Below, in pieces: positions 25,950 to 35,620 of a DNA stretch of 64,000 nt. The notes under the pieces are model-generated. The model was given only the letters and a program-made list of their open reading frames with translations. It had not been told where the DNA came from and made no database searches. The stretch's first letter is position 1, and every line of letters starts with the position of its first letter. The DNA is from Opitutia bacterium UBA7350 (GTDB lineage Bacteria; Verrucomicrobiota; Verrucomicrobiia; Opitutales; Coraliomargaritaceae), in the NCBI GenBank assembly GCA_949524905.1, contig CATINC010000005.1, forward strand, positions 62,001-126,000, read 5' to 3'. A program made the translations under genes and the position numbers.

Positions 25950-27872
25950 TCAGGGTAGGGTGGATTCGTTGATCGATTTTGACTCTAAGCCGATTATGGC
26001 TTGTGTACGTTCTAGGACTTGTTGAAAAAGTTGTTCTGAGTTGAGTCCATGTTGCTCGCGAAGTCCCTGCACACTGCTACCGTGTTCGATAAATTCATCG
26101 GGCCAGCCTAGGCGCATGAGAGGGCAAGAAGCTTTTGCTTCATCTAGAGCCTCCATTACAGCACTCCCAAATCCGCCTTGTATTACGTGATCCTCAAGCG
26201 TGACAATGAGTTGGGTATTTTGTGCGGACTCAAGTAAGGCGTCTGTGTCGAGAGGCTTAGCAAAACGGGCGTTGACAACACCGGCTTCTATACCGTGTTC
26301 GCTGAGCTTGGTAGCAATTTGCCGGGCTTCTTCCAGCATGATGCCGTAAGCCCAAAGATCGATTGTGCCAACAGCTTGTAGGCGCTTTGCTTTGCCCAGT
26401 GGCAGAGCTTCTGGGGTTTTTTTGACGCTGACGCCAGCGGCATTTCCGCGAGGATAACGAATAAACGCCGGACCTTGGTAGGCTAAACCAGCGGCCATCA
26501 TATCGGCAAGTTCGTCTTCGTCAGCAGGTGCCATAAGGACGGTATTTGGGACTGAGCGCAGGTAGGCGATATCAAAGAGACCGTGGTGGGTGGCTCCGTC
26601 ATTGGGCGATAGTCCAGCGCGGTCCATACAAAAAAGGACGGGTAGCTTTTGTAGGGCGACGTCGTGAATGATGGGATCAATTGCGCGCTGAAGGAAGGTT
26701 GAGTAGATGGCGCAGACTGGATGAAAGCCTGAGGTTGCCATGCCTGCGGCAAATAACACCGCGTGTTCTTCAGCTATACCTACATCAAAGCATTGATCGG
26801 GCAGTTCACTTTCAAGGATATTGAGTCCAGTGCCAGAAGGCATAGCGGCAGTGATCCCAATAATATTTTTATCCTCACGGGCAAAATGGGTAAGGGTTTT
26901 GCCCATGACGTCTTGGTACTTAGGCGGAGTGTTGGGCGGAGTGGGTTTTCCATTGCCGGTTTCAACATCATAGGGGCTGGCACCGTGAAAGCGTTCAGGA
27001 TTTTTGAGCGCAACATCGTAGCCTTTACCTTTTGTTGTATGCAGGTGTAGCAGGATAGGCTGTTCGGCTTTTTTTGCAAAATTGAGGTAGTGCTCGACTT
27101 GTTCGAGGTCGTGTCCATCGATAGGACCGATGTAACGGACGCCGTATTTCTCAAAGAGGGATGAGGAAACAAAAAAGTCTTTTGTTTCCTGCTTCCATTT
27201 AATTCCGAAATTAATGAGTGCTTGACCACCGGGGATTTTTTGAAGGAAGGCTTCAAGCTTATCGTTGAGGCGATTATAGATGGGGGTAGTAATCAGGTCG
27301 TTAAAATAACGTGATAGAGCGCCAACGTTTTTCGCAATTGAATATTCATTATCGTTCAGGATGATAATGAGTCGTTTCGTGCTGCTAGCTACATTGTTGA
27401 GTGCCTCCATGGTAATACCGCAGGTAAAGGCCGCATCACCGCAAACTGCCACAACGTGTTCATCTGAGCCACGGCGGTCGCGTGCAGTTGCCATGCCCAG
27501 AGCTGCGGAAAGTGCTGTTCCGGCATGACCGGCACCGTAAGCATCGTGCGGACTTTCTTCGCGGTTCATGAACCCGCTCAGTCCGTTATCGTGTCGCAAT
27601 TTGTCAAATCTAGCACCGTTGCGACCAGTCAGGAGTTTGTGAACGTAGGCTTGGTGTGAGACGTCAAAGACCAGTCTGTCATTGGGGGTATTAAAGACTC
27701 GATGCAGGGCGATGGAAATTTCAACAATACCGAGATTTGGTCCTACGTGTCCTCCGTTTCTAGCAGTCGTACGGATGATGCGCTCGCGAATTTCAGCGGC
27801 GAGCGTTTTCTGGTCCTCCAGACCGAGTGTTTTAAGGTCTGCTGGAGAATGGATCTGCTCTAAAAGGGACAT
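25950..27872 (-). CDS. dxs: 1-deoxy-D-xylulose-5-phosphate synthase
   Basis: GHVGPNLGIVEISIALHRVFNTP, GDAAFTCGITMEALNN, DRAGLSPNDGATHHGLFDIAYLR. Confidence 0.96.
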   Translation of the reverse strand: MSLLEQIHSPADLKTLGLEDQKTLAAEIRERIIRTTARNGGHVGPNLGIVEISIALHRVFNTPNDRLVFDVSHQAYVHKLLTGRNGARFDKLRHDNGLSGFMNREESPHDAYGAGHAGTALSAALGMATARDRRGSDEHVVAVCGDAAFTCGITMEALNNVASSTKRLIIILNDNEYSIAKNVGALSRYFNDLITTPIYNRLNDKLEAFLQKIPGGQALINFGIKWKQETKDFFVSSSLFEKYGVRYIGPIDGHDLEQVEHYLNFAKKAEQPILLHLHTTKGKGYDVALKNPERFHGASPYDVETGNGKPTPPNTPPKYQDVMGKTLTHFAREDKNIIGITAAMPSGTGLNILESELPDQCFDVGIAEEHAVLFAAGMATSGFHPVCAIYSTFLQRAIDPIIHDVALQKLPVLFCMDRAGLSPNDGATHHGLFDIAYLRSVPNTVLMAPADEDELADMMAAGLAYQGPAFIRYPRGNAAGVSVKKTPEALPLGKAKRLQAVGTIDLWAYGIMLEEARQIATKLSEHGIEAGVVNARFAKPLDTDALLESAQNTQLIVTLEDHVIQGGFGSAVMEALDEAKASCPLMRLGWPDEFIEHGSSVQGLREQHGLNSEQLFQQVLERTQAIIGLESKSINESTLP

Positions 27873-27875
27873 GAT

Positions 27876-28118
27876 CTATTCGCTTTCCGTCTTGGGGTCG
27901 AGAGCTTCCAAGGTGTCGGTATCGAGATTGAGTTTTTCGATGGTTAGCTCCGCTTGTTTCAAATCGGCTTGGCAAGACTTCATGAGCTGTGTTCCTTCTT
28001 CAAATTTTTTGACTAGATCTGCAAGGGGGATCTCGCCATCTTCCATAGACTCGATGAGGGATTCGAGGCGCTCTAAAGCGTCTTCAAATGAAATTTTGGA
28101 TGTTTTGCTTTTAGGCAT
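27876..28118 (-). CDS. xseB: Exodeoxyribonuclease VII small subunit
   Basis: ISFEDALERLESLIESMEDGEIPLADLVKKFEEGTQLMKSCQADLKQAE. Confidence 0.94.
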   Translation of the reverse strand: MPKSKTSKISFEDALERLESLIESMEDGEIPLADLVKKFEEGTQLMKSCQADLKQAELTIEKLNLDTDTLEALDPKTESE

Positions 28119-28236
28119 TTTGATTTAGAGATCGATTAAGATGAGGCGTAAAATGCTTGGGGTCGAGGCTTGATCTTGATTCGTTTGTGTTTTAACAGTA
28201 TATTAAACGCAATTGAGTCATTTAGCTTTCAAAAAT

Positions 28237-29073
28237 ATGGAGGAAACTTGGAAAATAGCGGCTTTTTATCAGTTCGCCGAACTGGAGGATTCTGCGGATT
28301 GGGCGCAACGTTTGGAGCTTTTAGGGGCTGATTTGGGTCTACGGGGAACGATCATTCTTGCACCAGAGGGCATCAATTCCACTTGTGCTGGCAGTCCCAT
28401 GGCGATTGATAAACTGATCGCGCTTCTGCGATCAGACGATCGCTTGGCAAATTTAGAAGTGAAATTCTCGGAGGCGGATTTTTGTCCTTTTCCAAAATAC
28501 AAGGTTAAACAGAAGCCGGAAATAGTAACATTTCGTCAGGCGGATGCAGACCCGCAGGAAATGCTAGGAACCTATCTTGAACCAAAAGAATGGAACGAGT
28601 TGATTCGTGATCCAGATGTTTTGACGATAGATACCCGCAATGATTACGAGGTGAAGGTCGGGCAATTTAAGGGAGCGCTCAATCCCAAGACGGATGACTT
28701 TGCTTCTTTTGCAGCTTTTGTTGAATCAGAGTTAAAAGGTCGAGAAGATGAAACGATTGCAATGTATTGCACTGGGGGGATCCGCTGCGAGCGTTCAACT
28801 GCATATTTAAAAGGAAAAGGTTTCAAAAAAGTGTATCACTTGAAGGGTGGTATTCTGCGCTACTTAGAGCAGATGCCCCAAGAAAAAAGCCTCTGGAAAG
28901 GCGATTGCTTTGTATTTGATTACCGTGTGGCGGTTGATCACGACTTGAAGCCGGCAATGTGGAAAATTGATCCCGAGACGAGTGACCCGGTGCCGATGTC
29001 GCCCGAGGAACGAGAAAAAATCCATGCACGCCGCCAAAGCGGAGCTATCTTTAAGAAACCCTATACAATATAA
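28237..29073 (+). CDS. trhO: tRNA uridine(34) hydroxylase, rhodanese family (TrhO/YceA)
   Basis: GTIILAPEGINSTCAG, TIDTRNDYEVKVGQFKGALNP, MYCTGGIRCERSTAYLKGKGF; ATG at 28237 preferred over TTG 28213. Confidence 0.93.
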   Translation: MEETWKIAAFYQFAELEDSADWAQRLELLGADLGLRGTIILAPEGINSTCAGSPMAIDKLIALLRSDDRLANLEVKFSEADFCPFPKYKVKQKPEIVTFRQADADPQEMLGTYLEPKEWNELIRDPDVLTIDTRNDYEVKVGQFKGALNPKTDDFASFAAFVESELKGREDETIAMYCTGGIRCERSTAYLKGKGFKKVYHLKGGILRYLEQMPQEKSLWKGDCFVFDYRVAVDHDLKPAMWKIDPETSDPVPMSPEEREKIHARRQSGAIFKKPYTI

Positions 29074-29188
29074 TTTTTTTAAATACCTCTTTCGTTGACA
29101 GTTCGGGTCTTAGCTTAGCAGAATTAAAATCTTATTTGTTTTATAAATTTTACAGGCATTGCCACCGATTTGCCTTTGCTGTTTCCCT

Positions 29189-29779
29189 ATGAAAAATAAA
29201 ATCCTATCCCGCCAAGGCTTCACCTTGATTGAATTACTCACAGTGATTGCGATTATTGGGATACTGGCATCGATCTTGATACCCTCGGTCAATATGGTGC
29301 GAAAAAATGTAAACATCGCAGCCTCCAAATCCGCACTGTCGCAATATGTGAATTCCATACAAGCCTTTCGCAATGAATATAAATTTTATCCTTTAACGGA
29401 CTTAATTGCCAGTCCCAGCGAAGTGCTCGAACTTGATGATGAAGGTAATAGCGAGTTATTTATTAAGACCTTAGGAGCCCGAGATCCATCCAATTTTGAA
29501 ACGGTGGGAGAAGGCGGAAATCGTCGACGCATCTCCTTTTATGAATTTTCAGAGGCTGAGTTTTTTACGGACGAGGATGGCGTGGTTCAAAACAACCAAT
29601 TAGCGGATCGTTTTAATAATAAAAAAATATTCATCGCGATTGATTTGGACGGTGATGGTCAAATCGAGGTACCAGATCCTGAGGATCCTACTGTTACGAT
29701 CAAACTCCGCACCTCAATCACCGCTTACGTAGAGGCAGATCAAAGCATCAACGCACCCGACTACTATCTATACGAGTAG
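29189..29779 (+). CDS. Type II secretion/type IV pilus-type pseudopilin (GspG-like)
   Basis: Prepilin leader MKNKILSRQG|FTLIELLTVIAIIGILASILIPSV. Confidence 0.88.
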   Translation: MKNKILSRQGFTLIELLTVIAIIGILASILIPSVNMVRKNVNIAASKSALSQYVNSIQAFRNEYKFYPLTDLIASPSEVLELDDEGNSELFIKTLGARDPSNFETVGEGGNRRRISFYEFSEAEFFTDEDGVVQNNQLADRFNNKKIFIAIDLDGDGQIEVPDPEDPTVTIKLRTSITAYVEADQSINAPDYYLYE

Positions 29780-29811
29780 GAATTAATCTTCCCCCCTCTC
29801 TCCATTCCTAA

Positions 29812-30501
29812 ATGCAAACCCTGAAGCTTCGCCTCAACAGAAGATGCTGCCGCACCGGTTTCACCTTAGTGGAATTACTGGTAGTAATTTCAATTATCTT
29901 GATTGCTTCAACGGTACTTTTCACTGCAGGTAGTGCGAATAAAGGTGCCTCACTTCGTTCCTCTCAAGGTATTGTAGCGAGCATCATAAAAGGTGCACGC
30001 GCACAAGCCGTGCTTAAAAATGCTGAAACCCGTATTATTATTTATAACGAGCTAACGGCAGACGCAGATAAGTACCGCCGTTATTTTGGGGTAGTTTATT
30101 GGGGTGCCGACAGCAATGGCGTTATGGGTTGGCTAGCCGCCAATAAAGGGACGCTTCTTCCTGAGGGTATTTATTTTGATCCCGATTTGAGCAAAGATTT
30201 TAATTTAACATCTAAGATGAACCTAGATTATCCCCGTACGAAAGTGGGGAATAACACGAATCCGACCACAGGCGGCGGGGGCGAAGAATATTTTTACTAC
30301 GCCTTTGAAAATAACGGTGTTCTGGGTACTACCTTTAATAATAACTGGCTCGCCCTGCGCGCTGGAGTACTAAAACCCAATGGCGAAAGTTTTGAATTAG
30401 ACTTCACCAATCCTGAGGATGAATATCTTCGCACGGCGCTTATCCTTCGCCGCGCAGGCAGTACTACCGTGGTCAATGATCCCGAGTTGGTGACAAATTA
30501 A
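29812..30501 (+). CDS. Pseudopilin (GspH-like)
   Basis: Prepilin motif RTG|FTLVELLVVISIILIAS. Confidence 0.8.
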   Translation: MQTLKLRLNRRCCRTGFTLVELLVVISIILIASTVLFTAGSANKGASLRSSQGIVASIIKGARAQAVLKNAETRIIIYNELTADADKYRRYFGVVYWGADSNGVMGWLAANKGTLLPEGIYFDPDLSKDFNLTSKMNLDYPRTKVGNNTNPTTGGGGEEYFYYAFENNGVLGTTFNNNWLALRAGVLKPNGESFELDFTNPEDEYLRTALILRRAGSTTVVNDPELVTN

Positions 30502-30513
30502 TCAGGCAAAAAC

Positions 30514-31191
30514 ATGACTGCTTCCAAATCATATCCATCACGTGGCGAGGGCTTCAGTCTCATTGAGGTCGTGCTCGCGATCGGCGTTTTTATGGTCACT
30601 ATCCTAGCGCTCATTGGGCTTCTTGGGCCCGCTCTAAAATCGGTCGACGACGTGGAGCAAACCGATGCACTCGTTTCTGTGGTCAGTAGTATTAATACTT
30701 TTTTGCAGCAGTCTCAGGAAATTGCGCCGGGTGCCTCAAAATTTGATGCGATCTTTAATGCCGTAGCAAATGACGGATATGCGACCCTCTTTATTTTTCA
30801 ATCTTATCTAGATGCTGACTCAACCGATACCGAACTGAAGATCGGTTTTTATGCTGAGAGTGTTGGCCCCAATGCCTTGATCGACTCTCAAGACTTTGCA
30901 AATGGCGGCATTCCTCAGGTTTCTGGAGCGATCTACCGCGCTGTGCTAACGCCTTCTTCGGTGCTGCCGTCTGTATACCGATCCGCCGTACGTAATGCCA
31001 CAACGAAGGTTTACAGTCTTACGAAAAATTCACCCCTTCCTTCAGTTTACCCCGAGGGATACTTTGCAATGGAAGTACGTATATTTGCAGAGGAATACCG
31101 CGAAGCCTTTGTTCAGGATCTGAATTTAGGTCTCGTTGAACTTGCCGAAGTTGAGCCTATCTTTACCTACAATGTCGCCGTGGTGCGCTAG
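30514..31191 (+). CDS. Pseudopilin (GspI-like)
   Basis: Prepilin motif GEG|FSLIEVVLAIGVFMVTILALIG. Confidence 0.75.
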   Translation: MTASKSYPSRGEGFSLIEVVLAIGVFMVTILALIGLLGPALKSVDDVEQTDALVSVVSSINTFLQQSQEIAPGASKFDAIFNAVANDGYATLFIFQSYLDADSTDTELKIGFYAESVGPNALIDSQDFANGGIPQVSGAIYRAVLTPSSVLPSVYRSAVRNATTKVYSLTKNSPLPSVYPEGYFAMEVRIFAEEYREAFVQDLNLGLVELAEVEPIFTYNVAVVR

Positions 31192-31198
31192 ATTTGCA

Positions 31199-32119
31199 AT
31201 GAAACTAAAACAGGCCCAGTCGAAGCAACGCCGCTCTGCTTTTACTTTGATTGAGATCATGGTGGCAACTGCCGTGATGGTCATCCTGGTCGGTCTTGTC
31301 ATTCAGATTACCAACGAAGTCCTAAAAGTTTGGAATCGTTCCTCTGGAAAACTTTCTGCAAATTCTGAAGCGCGTCTGGCGATGGAATTTTTGACTCAAG
31401 ATTTAGAGACCGCGGTATTTCGTGACAATCGCATGCAGTGGTTGCGAGTGGAGGGACCCGTGAGCGCGGGCGACAGTTACGCTGATCAAACCGTTGCGCT
31501 GAAGTTTTTTGCCCCCGCCCTCGATCGACCTAAAATGGATGCACAAGGGAATGACATTCCAGGAGACATCTGTGGTATTGCCTATCGTCTGTCGTATCAG
31601 GAAGCCTACGACCAGAGTTTAACTAAGGTCTATGCACTCTACCGCAATATTGTTGATTCGAAAAAAACTTTTAATGAACTGATGGGGAGCGGTAAGCAGG
31701 ATGCTCTGACTTCAGGTGAATGGTCTGCCAGCACGGTGACTGACGATTCCAACTACCTCGCTAGCAACATCGTCGATTTTAAAGTCCTCCTCTATTACAA
31801 TGAAGTTAACAACCAGACGGGTCAGCAAAGCGTAGTACCCTACAACGCAGAAAAAATGACTACAAACGGCGAGCTTAGGTGGAAGATAAACGGCAATTTT
31901 ATTTACGGTGGTTCCGGCGCATCTCGAGCGGACGGCTCTCAAGTGCAGCCGCTCTATGCAGACATTATGCTAACGATGATCACGGACGAGGGGCTTGAAA
32001 TTCTACAGAATATTGAAGCAGGTCGTACTGGAACAGGATACAAGGACGCCAAAGAGGTGGTGCGCAAGCACGGGCAGAGATTTATCCGGCGGGTTCAGTT
32101 TGCTGGCCAAGGCTTCTAG
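31199..32119 (+). CDS. Pseudopilin (GspJ-like)
   Basis: Prepilin-like N-terminus RRSAFTLIEIMVATAVMVILVGLVIQI; operonic with preceding pseudopilins. Confidence 0.8.
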   Translation: MKLKQAQSKQRRSAFTLIEIMVATAVMVILVGLVIQITNEVLKVWNRSSGKLSANSEARLAMEFLTQDLETAVFRDNRMQWLRVEGPVSAGDSYADQTVALKFFAPALDRPKMDAQGNDIPGDICGIAYRLSYQEAYDQSLTKVYALYRNIVDSKKTFNELMGSGKQDALTSGEWSASTVTDDSNYLASNIVDFKVLLYYNEVNNQTGQQSVVPYNAEKMTTNGELRWKINGNFIYGGSGASRADGSQVQPLYADIMLTMITDEGLEILQNIEAGRTGTGYKDAKEVVRKHGQRFIRRVQFAGQGF

Positions 32120-34257
32120 TGATCGTGTGCTTGTCCGCGGGCTTTTTGCATAGCGCGAGCGGCATCCTTAGGGCGATTCAATTGCCCATAGGCAAGTGAG
32201 AGGTTGTACCAGGCGCGGTAAAATTCGGGAGCGCTGGAAACTGTTTCTTCAAGGTAACCGACTGCCAGTTCTAACTTACCTGACTCGGCGGCAAGCAGGC
32301 CTAGAGAGTATGGAAACTGTGGATTATCTGGATCTTTTTTCCAACCACGCTTGAGGTATTGTTCTGCGCTTAGAGGATCGCCGGCAGTACTTAAAATAAT
32401 TGCTGCTTGATGATAAACCGCGCCGTTGGCTTGATCCATCTCTACCGCACGTGCGAGGAATTTTTTGGTACTAACGTTGTCTTGTTTACGTGCGGCTTCG
32501 TATGCCTGAATCATAAGGCTTTGCGGGCGATCAGCATTGAAGTCTAGGTAGGCCTGCCATTGTGCTTTGGCATCTCCTTCGGGAATGGGTTTATTGTTCG
32601 TTTCAAGGGTGCGAGCGGCACTGATGCGAACATTGAGCATCGGGTCACTGAGACCTTCAAGGAGACGGATTTCCTCATGAGGGAGACTGCCGAGAGCCCG
32701 GATCGCGCGTTCTCTGACAAGCGGGCTTTCATGCTTAAGCAGTAGCCGCAGGCGAGCGGCAGTGCGTTGCTCCGGAAGGTAATGGGCGAGGAGTCCGGTA
32801 TAAGTAGCGGTCCAAGCAGGGACATCTTCGCTATCTAATAATTCAAAAAGTGCGTTGAGAGCTTCAGGCTGGAAGGCGTTGGCGGCGTGAATTGCACGAG
32901 CACGAGCGCGTTGTCGATGGTCGGTCAGTTTTTTACCGTACCATTTTTCAGACCACTCAATCGCCCAGTCGACACTCTCTTCTTCATGGCAACGATTGCA
33001 GGTATTGGGAATTCCTAACTCTTGAGTGAGGCGTGGATCTGGGTGTAAAAAACCGTGATCTGCGCGGGGGTCGACTTGCATATAGGTACGCTTCGGCATG
33101 TGGCATTCTACGCAGCGGTTGCCTGTGCTATTAGCTGCGTGGAAACTATGCTCTGTGGGTACAATGATAGGGGCATTGTCGAGTCCGCTCTCATGGCAGC
33201 GCATACACAAGAGGTTATTTTCGGCAGGTAGGATGAGAGCGTTGCTGTGGGGGTTGTGGCAGTCAAGGCAGGTAACGCCAGCGTGTCCCATGCGACTCAT
33301 GCTAAAAGAACCATGAACAAAAACTTCGTCGCGTATTTGACCGTCGGCAAAATAAAGCCCTGCTTGATCGGGAAGGGAGAGACCAAAATGATTTTCGTAA
33401 TGGTCACCCACCTCAAAAGCATCCTCAGTCAGTTGGTCGCGTCGGGAGTGGCAAGTTGCACAGTTATCGGTGATCTGTTGTGGTTCTAGGGCGATAGGGC
33501 GTATGATTTTGCTGGCGGAAGCGCCGTTACGGGCGCTCAGAAGGTGAGCTTCCAGTCCGCTGTGGCACTCTGCACAGGCGATGCCTTGCTGGGTCCAGGT
33601 GCTAGCGTAGGCATTGGACTCGAAGTTAAAATTTTTCTTATACTCGGTGGTGTGGCAATAGGCGCAATTGGCGTTCCAGTTCATGCCCTGCCCGGTCCAA
33701 TGACCCCATTCACCCGGTAGGCGATCTTCGCCTTCGAAAACATCCACCCAGCGATCCTGAAGGACATCGTAGGTCGCGCTGATGGTTTGCAAGCGACCGT
33801 CGGGAAGGGGGGCGAGGTATTGCTTCAGCGGCGAGTAACCAATTACGCCAGTCAATTCATATACTTTATTAAGTTGAGAGTGTGCATCCAGCACCCGTAA
33901 TTCAAAACGTTCATTTTCAAACGCAAGTTCATAAGTGACCCCAGATTCCACTATCCGTCGAGCGGGCGTAAAGGCAGCTTTGTCGAGCTTGGCGGAGATG
34001 GGGCGATTTGCTTTTGCGTGATGACTTTGTTGCCAGTCTTCATAAATCCCGGGGTGACATTCGGCGCAGGCCTGAGGTCCTTGTGCTAAAACACGAGCGG
34101 GATCATGAGAAAAAGGAAAGCCTGCGATTTCAGTGGATGAGGCATTTGGGTTTTTTTGCGCCGATGCTTCGTTTGTGTCAGCGCATCGTGTTAGCAATGA
34201 TGCTAGCGTCAGCGCAACAAGGCAGGACGTTAGAATTTTCGCAATGGGTGCACGCAT
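32116..34257 (-). CDS. Octaheme c-type cytochrome with C-terminal HEAT/TPR-like repeats
   Basis: Eight CXXCH motifs (CAECH, CAYCH, CAECH, CATCH, CLDCH, CMRCH, CVECH, CNRCH); helical repeat C-terminus; likely start MRAPIAKIL at 34257. Confidence 0.88.
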   Translation of the reverse strand: MRAPIAKILTSCLVALTLASLLTRCADTNEASAQKNPNASSTEIAGFPFSHDPARVLAQGPQACAECHPGIYEDWQQSHHAKANRPISAKLDKAAFTPARRIVESGVTYELAFENERFELRVLDAHSQLNKVYELTGVIGYSPLKQYLAPLPDGRLQTISATYDVLQDRWVDVFEGEDRLPGEWGHWTGQGMNWNANCAYCHTTEYKKNFNFESNAYASTWTQQGIACAECHSGLEAHLLSARNGASASKIIRPIALEPQQITDNCATCHSRRDQLTEDAFEVGDHYENHFGLSLPDQAGLYFADGQIRDEVFVHGSFSMSRMGHAGVTCLDCHNPHSNALILPAENNLLCMRCHESGLDNAPIIVPTEHSFHAANSTGNRCVECHMPKRTYMQVDPRADHGFLHPDPRLTQELGIPNTCNRCHEEESVDWAIEWSEKWYGKKLTDHRQRARARAIHAANAFQPEALNALFELLDSEDVPAWTATYTGLLAHYLPEQRTAARLRLLLKHESPLVRERAIRALGSLPHEEIRLLEGLSDPMLNVRISAARTLETNNKPIPEGDAKAQWQAYLDFNADRPQSLMIQAYEAARKQDNVSTKKFLARAVEMDQANGAVYHQAAIILSTAGDPLSAEQYLKRGWKKDPDNPQFPYSLGLLAAESGKLELAVGYLEETVSSAPEFYRAWYNLSLAYGQLNRPKDAARAMQKARGQAHDH

Positions 34258-34353
34258 TTTTAAAAAGGAGTCTTTTTTACTCCCTGCGTCAACCTTCTTG
34301 ACGAATCCAGTTCTAAAACTGTGCGCATCTCTAGATGCGGTCTCGCAAGGCAA

Positions 34354-34593
34354 TTATTGCTCGCTTGCAATCATCTTAGTGAGCTTACCTTCTATAAAAT
34401 AGTACAGGTCTTCGTTGGCTTTATAGATAACCTTGTTTTGGTCCATTTCCATCAAAATTGCACTGTGAGTGGTTTTTAGCCAGGCTTCTTCAGTCATGCC
34501 AATGAAAGGACGTGCATTTAAGATTTCTGTATTTTGTGTGGTTTGGCATGCAACCATGAGGAAAACTGCAGCCGTTAGTAGTAAATATCTCAT
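34354..34593 (-). CDS. Small putative lipoprotein
   Basis: MRYLLLTAAVFLMVACQTTQ signal peptide with lipobox-like VAC. Confidence 0.6.
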   Translation of the reverse strand: MRYLLLTAAVFLMVACQTTQNTEILNARPFIGMTEEAWLKTTHSAILMEMDQNKVIYKANEDLYYFIEGKLTKMIASEQ

Positions 34594-34856
34594 TGTAGTT
34601 TTATTTAAGATGTACTCACCCAAAGCGATGTTTTGAGGTTAAGTACTATATAAATAAAGAATTGATGATAAAAGTTCCTTTAAAAATAACAATATCCTTA
34701 AAACTACCGTCAATTTGTTAAGAGAAGATAAAATAATTCTCAGGGAATACCACAGAACAATAATTTTTCTTTAGCGTAACCTATTGAAAATGAATCGGAT
34801 TCAGTCGTTTTTCCCATTTCATTCACATTTTTAAGTGACAAAAAACACTTGACGGG

Positions 34857-34910
34857 TGGGGCAAAATGGGGCGAAGTAGGTCAAAATGGCAAAATTAGGA
34901 TAAAATGGGA
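34857..34910 (+). promoter_or_regulatory. Putative MraZ-box repeat array upstream of and overlapping the mraZ start
   Basis: TGGGG(34857) TGGGG(34867) TAGGT(34877) TGGCA(34887) TAGGA(34896) TGGGA(34906): near-perfect 10-bp periodicity, like TGGGN-N5 MraZ sites. Confidence 0.7.
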
Positions 34911-34925
34911 TTAATGGATACAGGT

Positions 34926-35369
34926 ATGTTTGTGGGGGAGTACCGCCACAATTTGGATGAAAAGGGGCGTCTAACAATCCCTTCATCTTGGCGTCCAGAG
35001 CTGAGTAATCCTGAGACTAACCTCTTTTTAGCGCTACCGAGCCCTGAGGGTTACATAACAATTTATCCGCCCAAAAAGATTGCTCAACTGGAAGCCTCCA
35101 TAGCGCAGATCAGTTTAGGTGACCGGGAAGGACAGCAGGCAGTAGAAGAATTAATGGCGCGAGCGCACAGCTTTAGCTGCGACAAGCAGGGACGCATCAA
35201 CCTAAACCAAAAGTTAATTGATTTTGGTGGAATTGAGAAAGGCGCAGTGCTCCTCGGCAAGTTATCTACCTTCAGCATATACAGCGAGGCTCGTTATCTC
35301 GGATTGCACAACCGGACGCCTGGAGATCCTGAGGCCCAAGCATCTATCTACAAGCGATTTAACCTATAG
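34926..35369 (+). CDS. mraZ: Transcriptional regulator MraZ
   Basis: [23 protein letters not shown]; second SpoVT/AbrB half [16 protein letters not shown]; start could also be 34905 or 34914. Confidence 0.95.
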   Translation: MFVGEYRHNLDEKGRLTIPSSWRPELSNPETNLFLALPSPEGYITIYPPKKIAQLEASIAQISLGDREGQQAVEELMARAHSFSCDKQGRINLNQKLIDFGGIEKGAVLLGKLSTFSIYSEARYLGLHNRTPGDPEAQASIYKRFNL

Positions 35370-35386
35370 CCCATATCATACCTCAA

Positions 35387-35620
35387 ATGGATAACACCCT
35401 AGAAGACATTGCCCGCGAGAATTTCCGCAGTTCTGGTTTTATCACGCATCCCAGTAGCGAACGTCCTATCCCTTGGTCGTTTTCCAGTCCCCCTCAAAGT
35501 CCATACACTCAGACTGATGCCGTGCGAGCGATTGAAGCGCGCCGAGCCCATGCTCATGAGCGCGAAAACTTATCACCTAATAAATTTATAACTTTCCTTC
35601 ATGCTTTGCTCGCTCGATGA
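35387..35620 (+). CDS. Small hypothetical protein in dcw cluster
   Basis: 77-aa ORF between mraZ and rsmH, 17 bp after the mraZ stop, overlapping rsmH start by 20 bp. Confidence 0.55.
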   Translation: MDNTLEDIARENFRSSGFITHPSSERPIPWSFSSPPQSPYTQTDAVRAIEARRAHAHERENLSPNKFITFLHALLAR

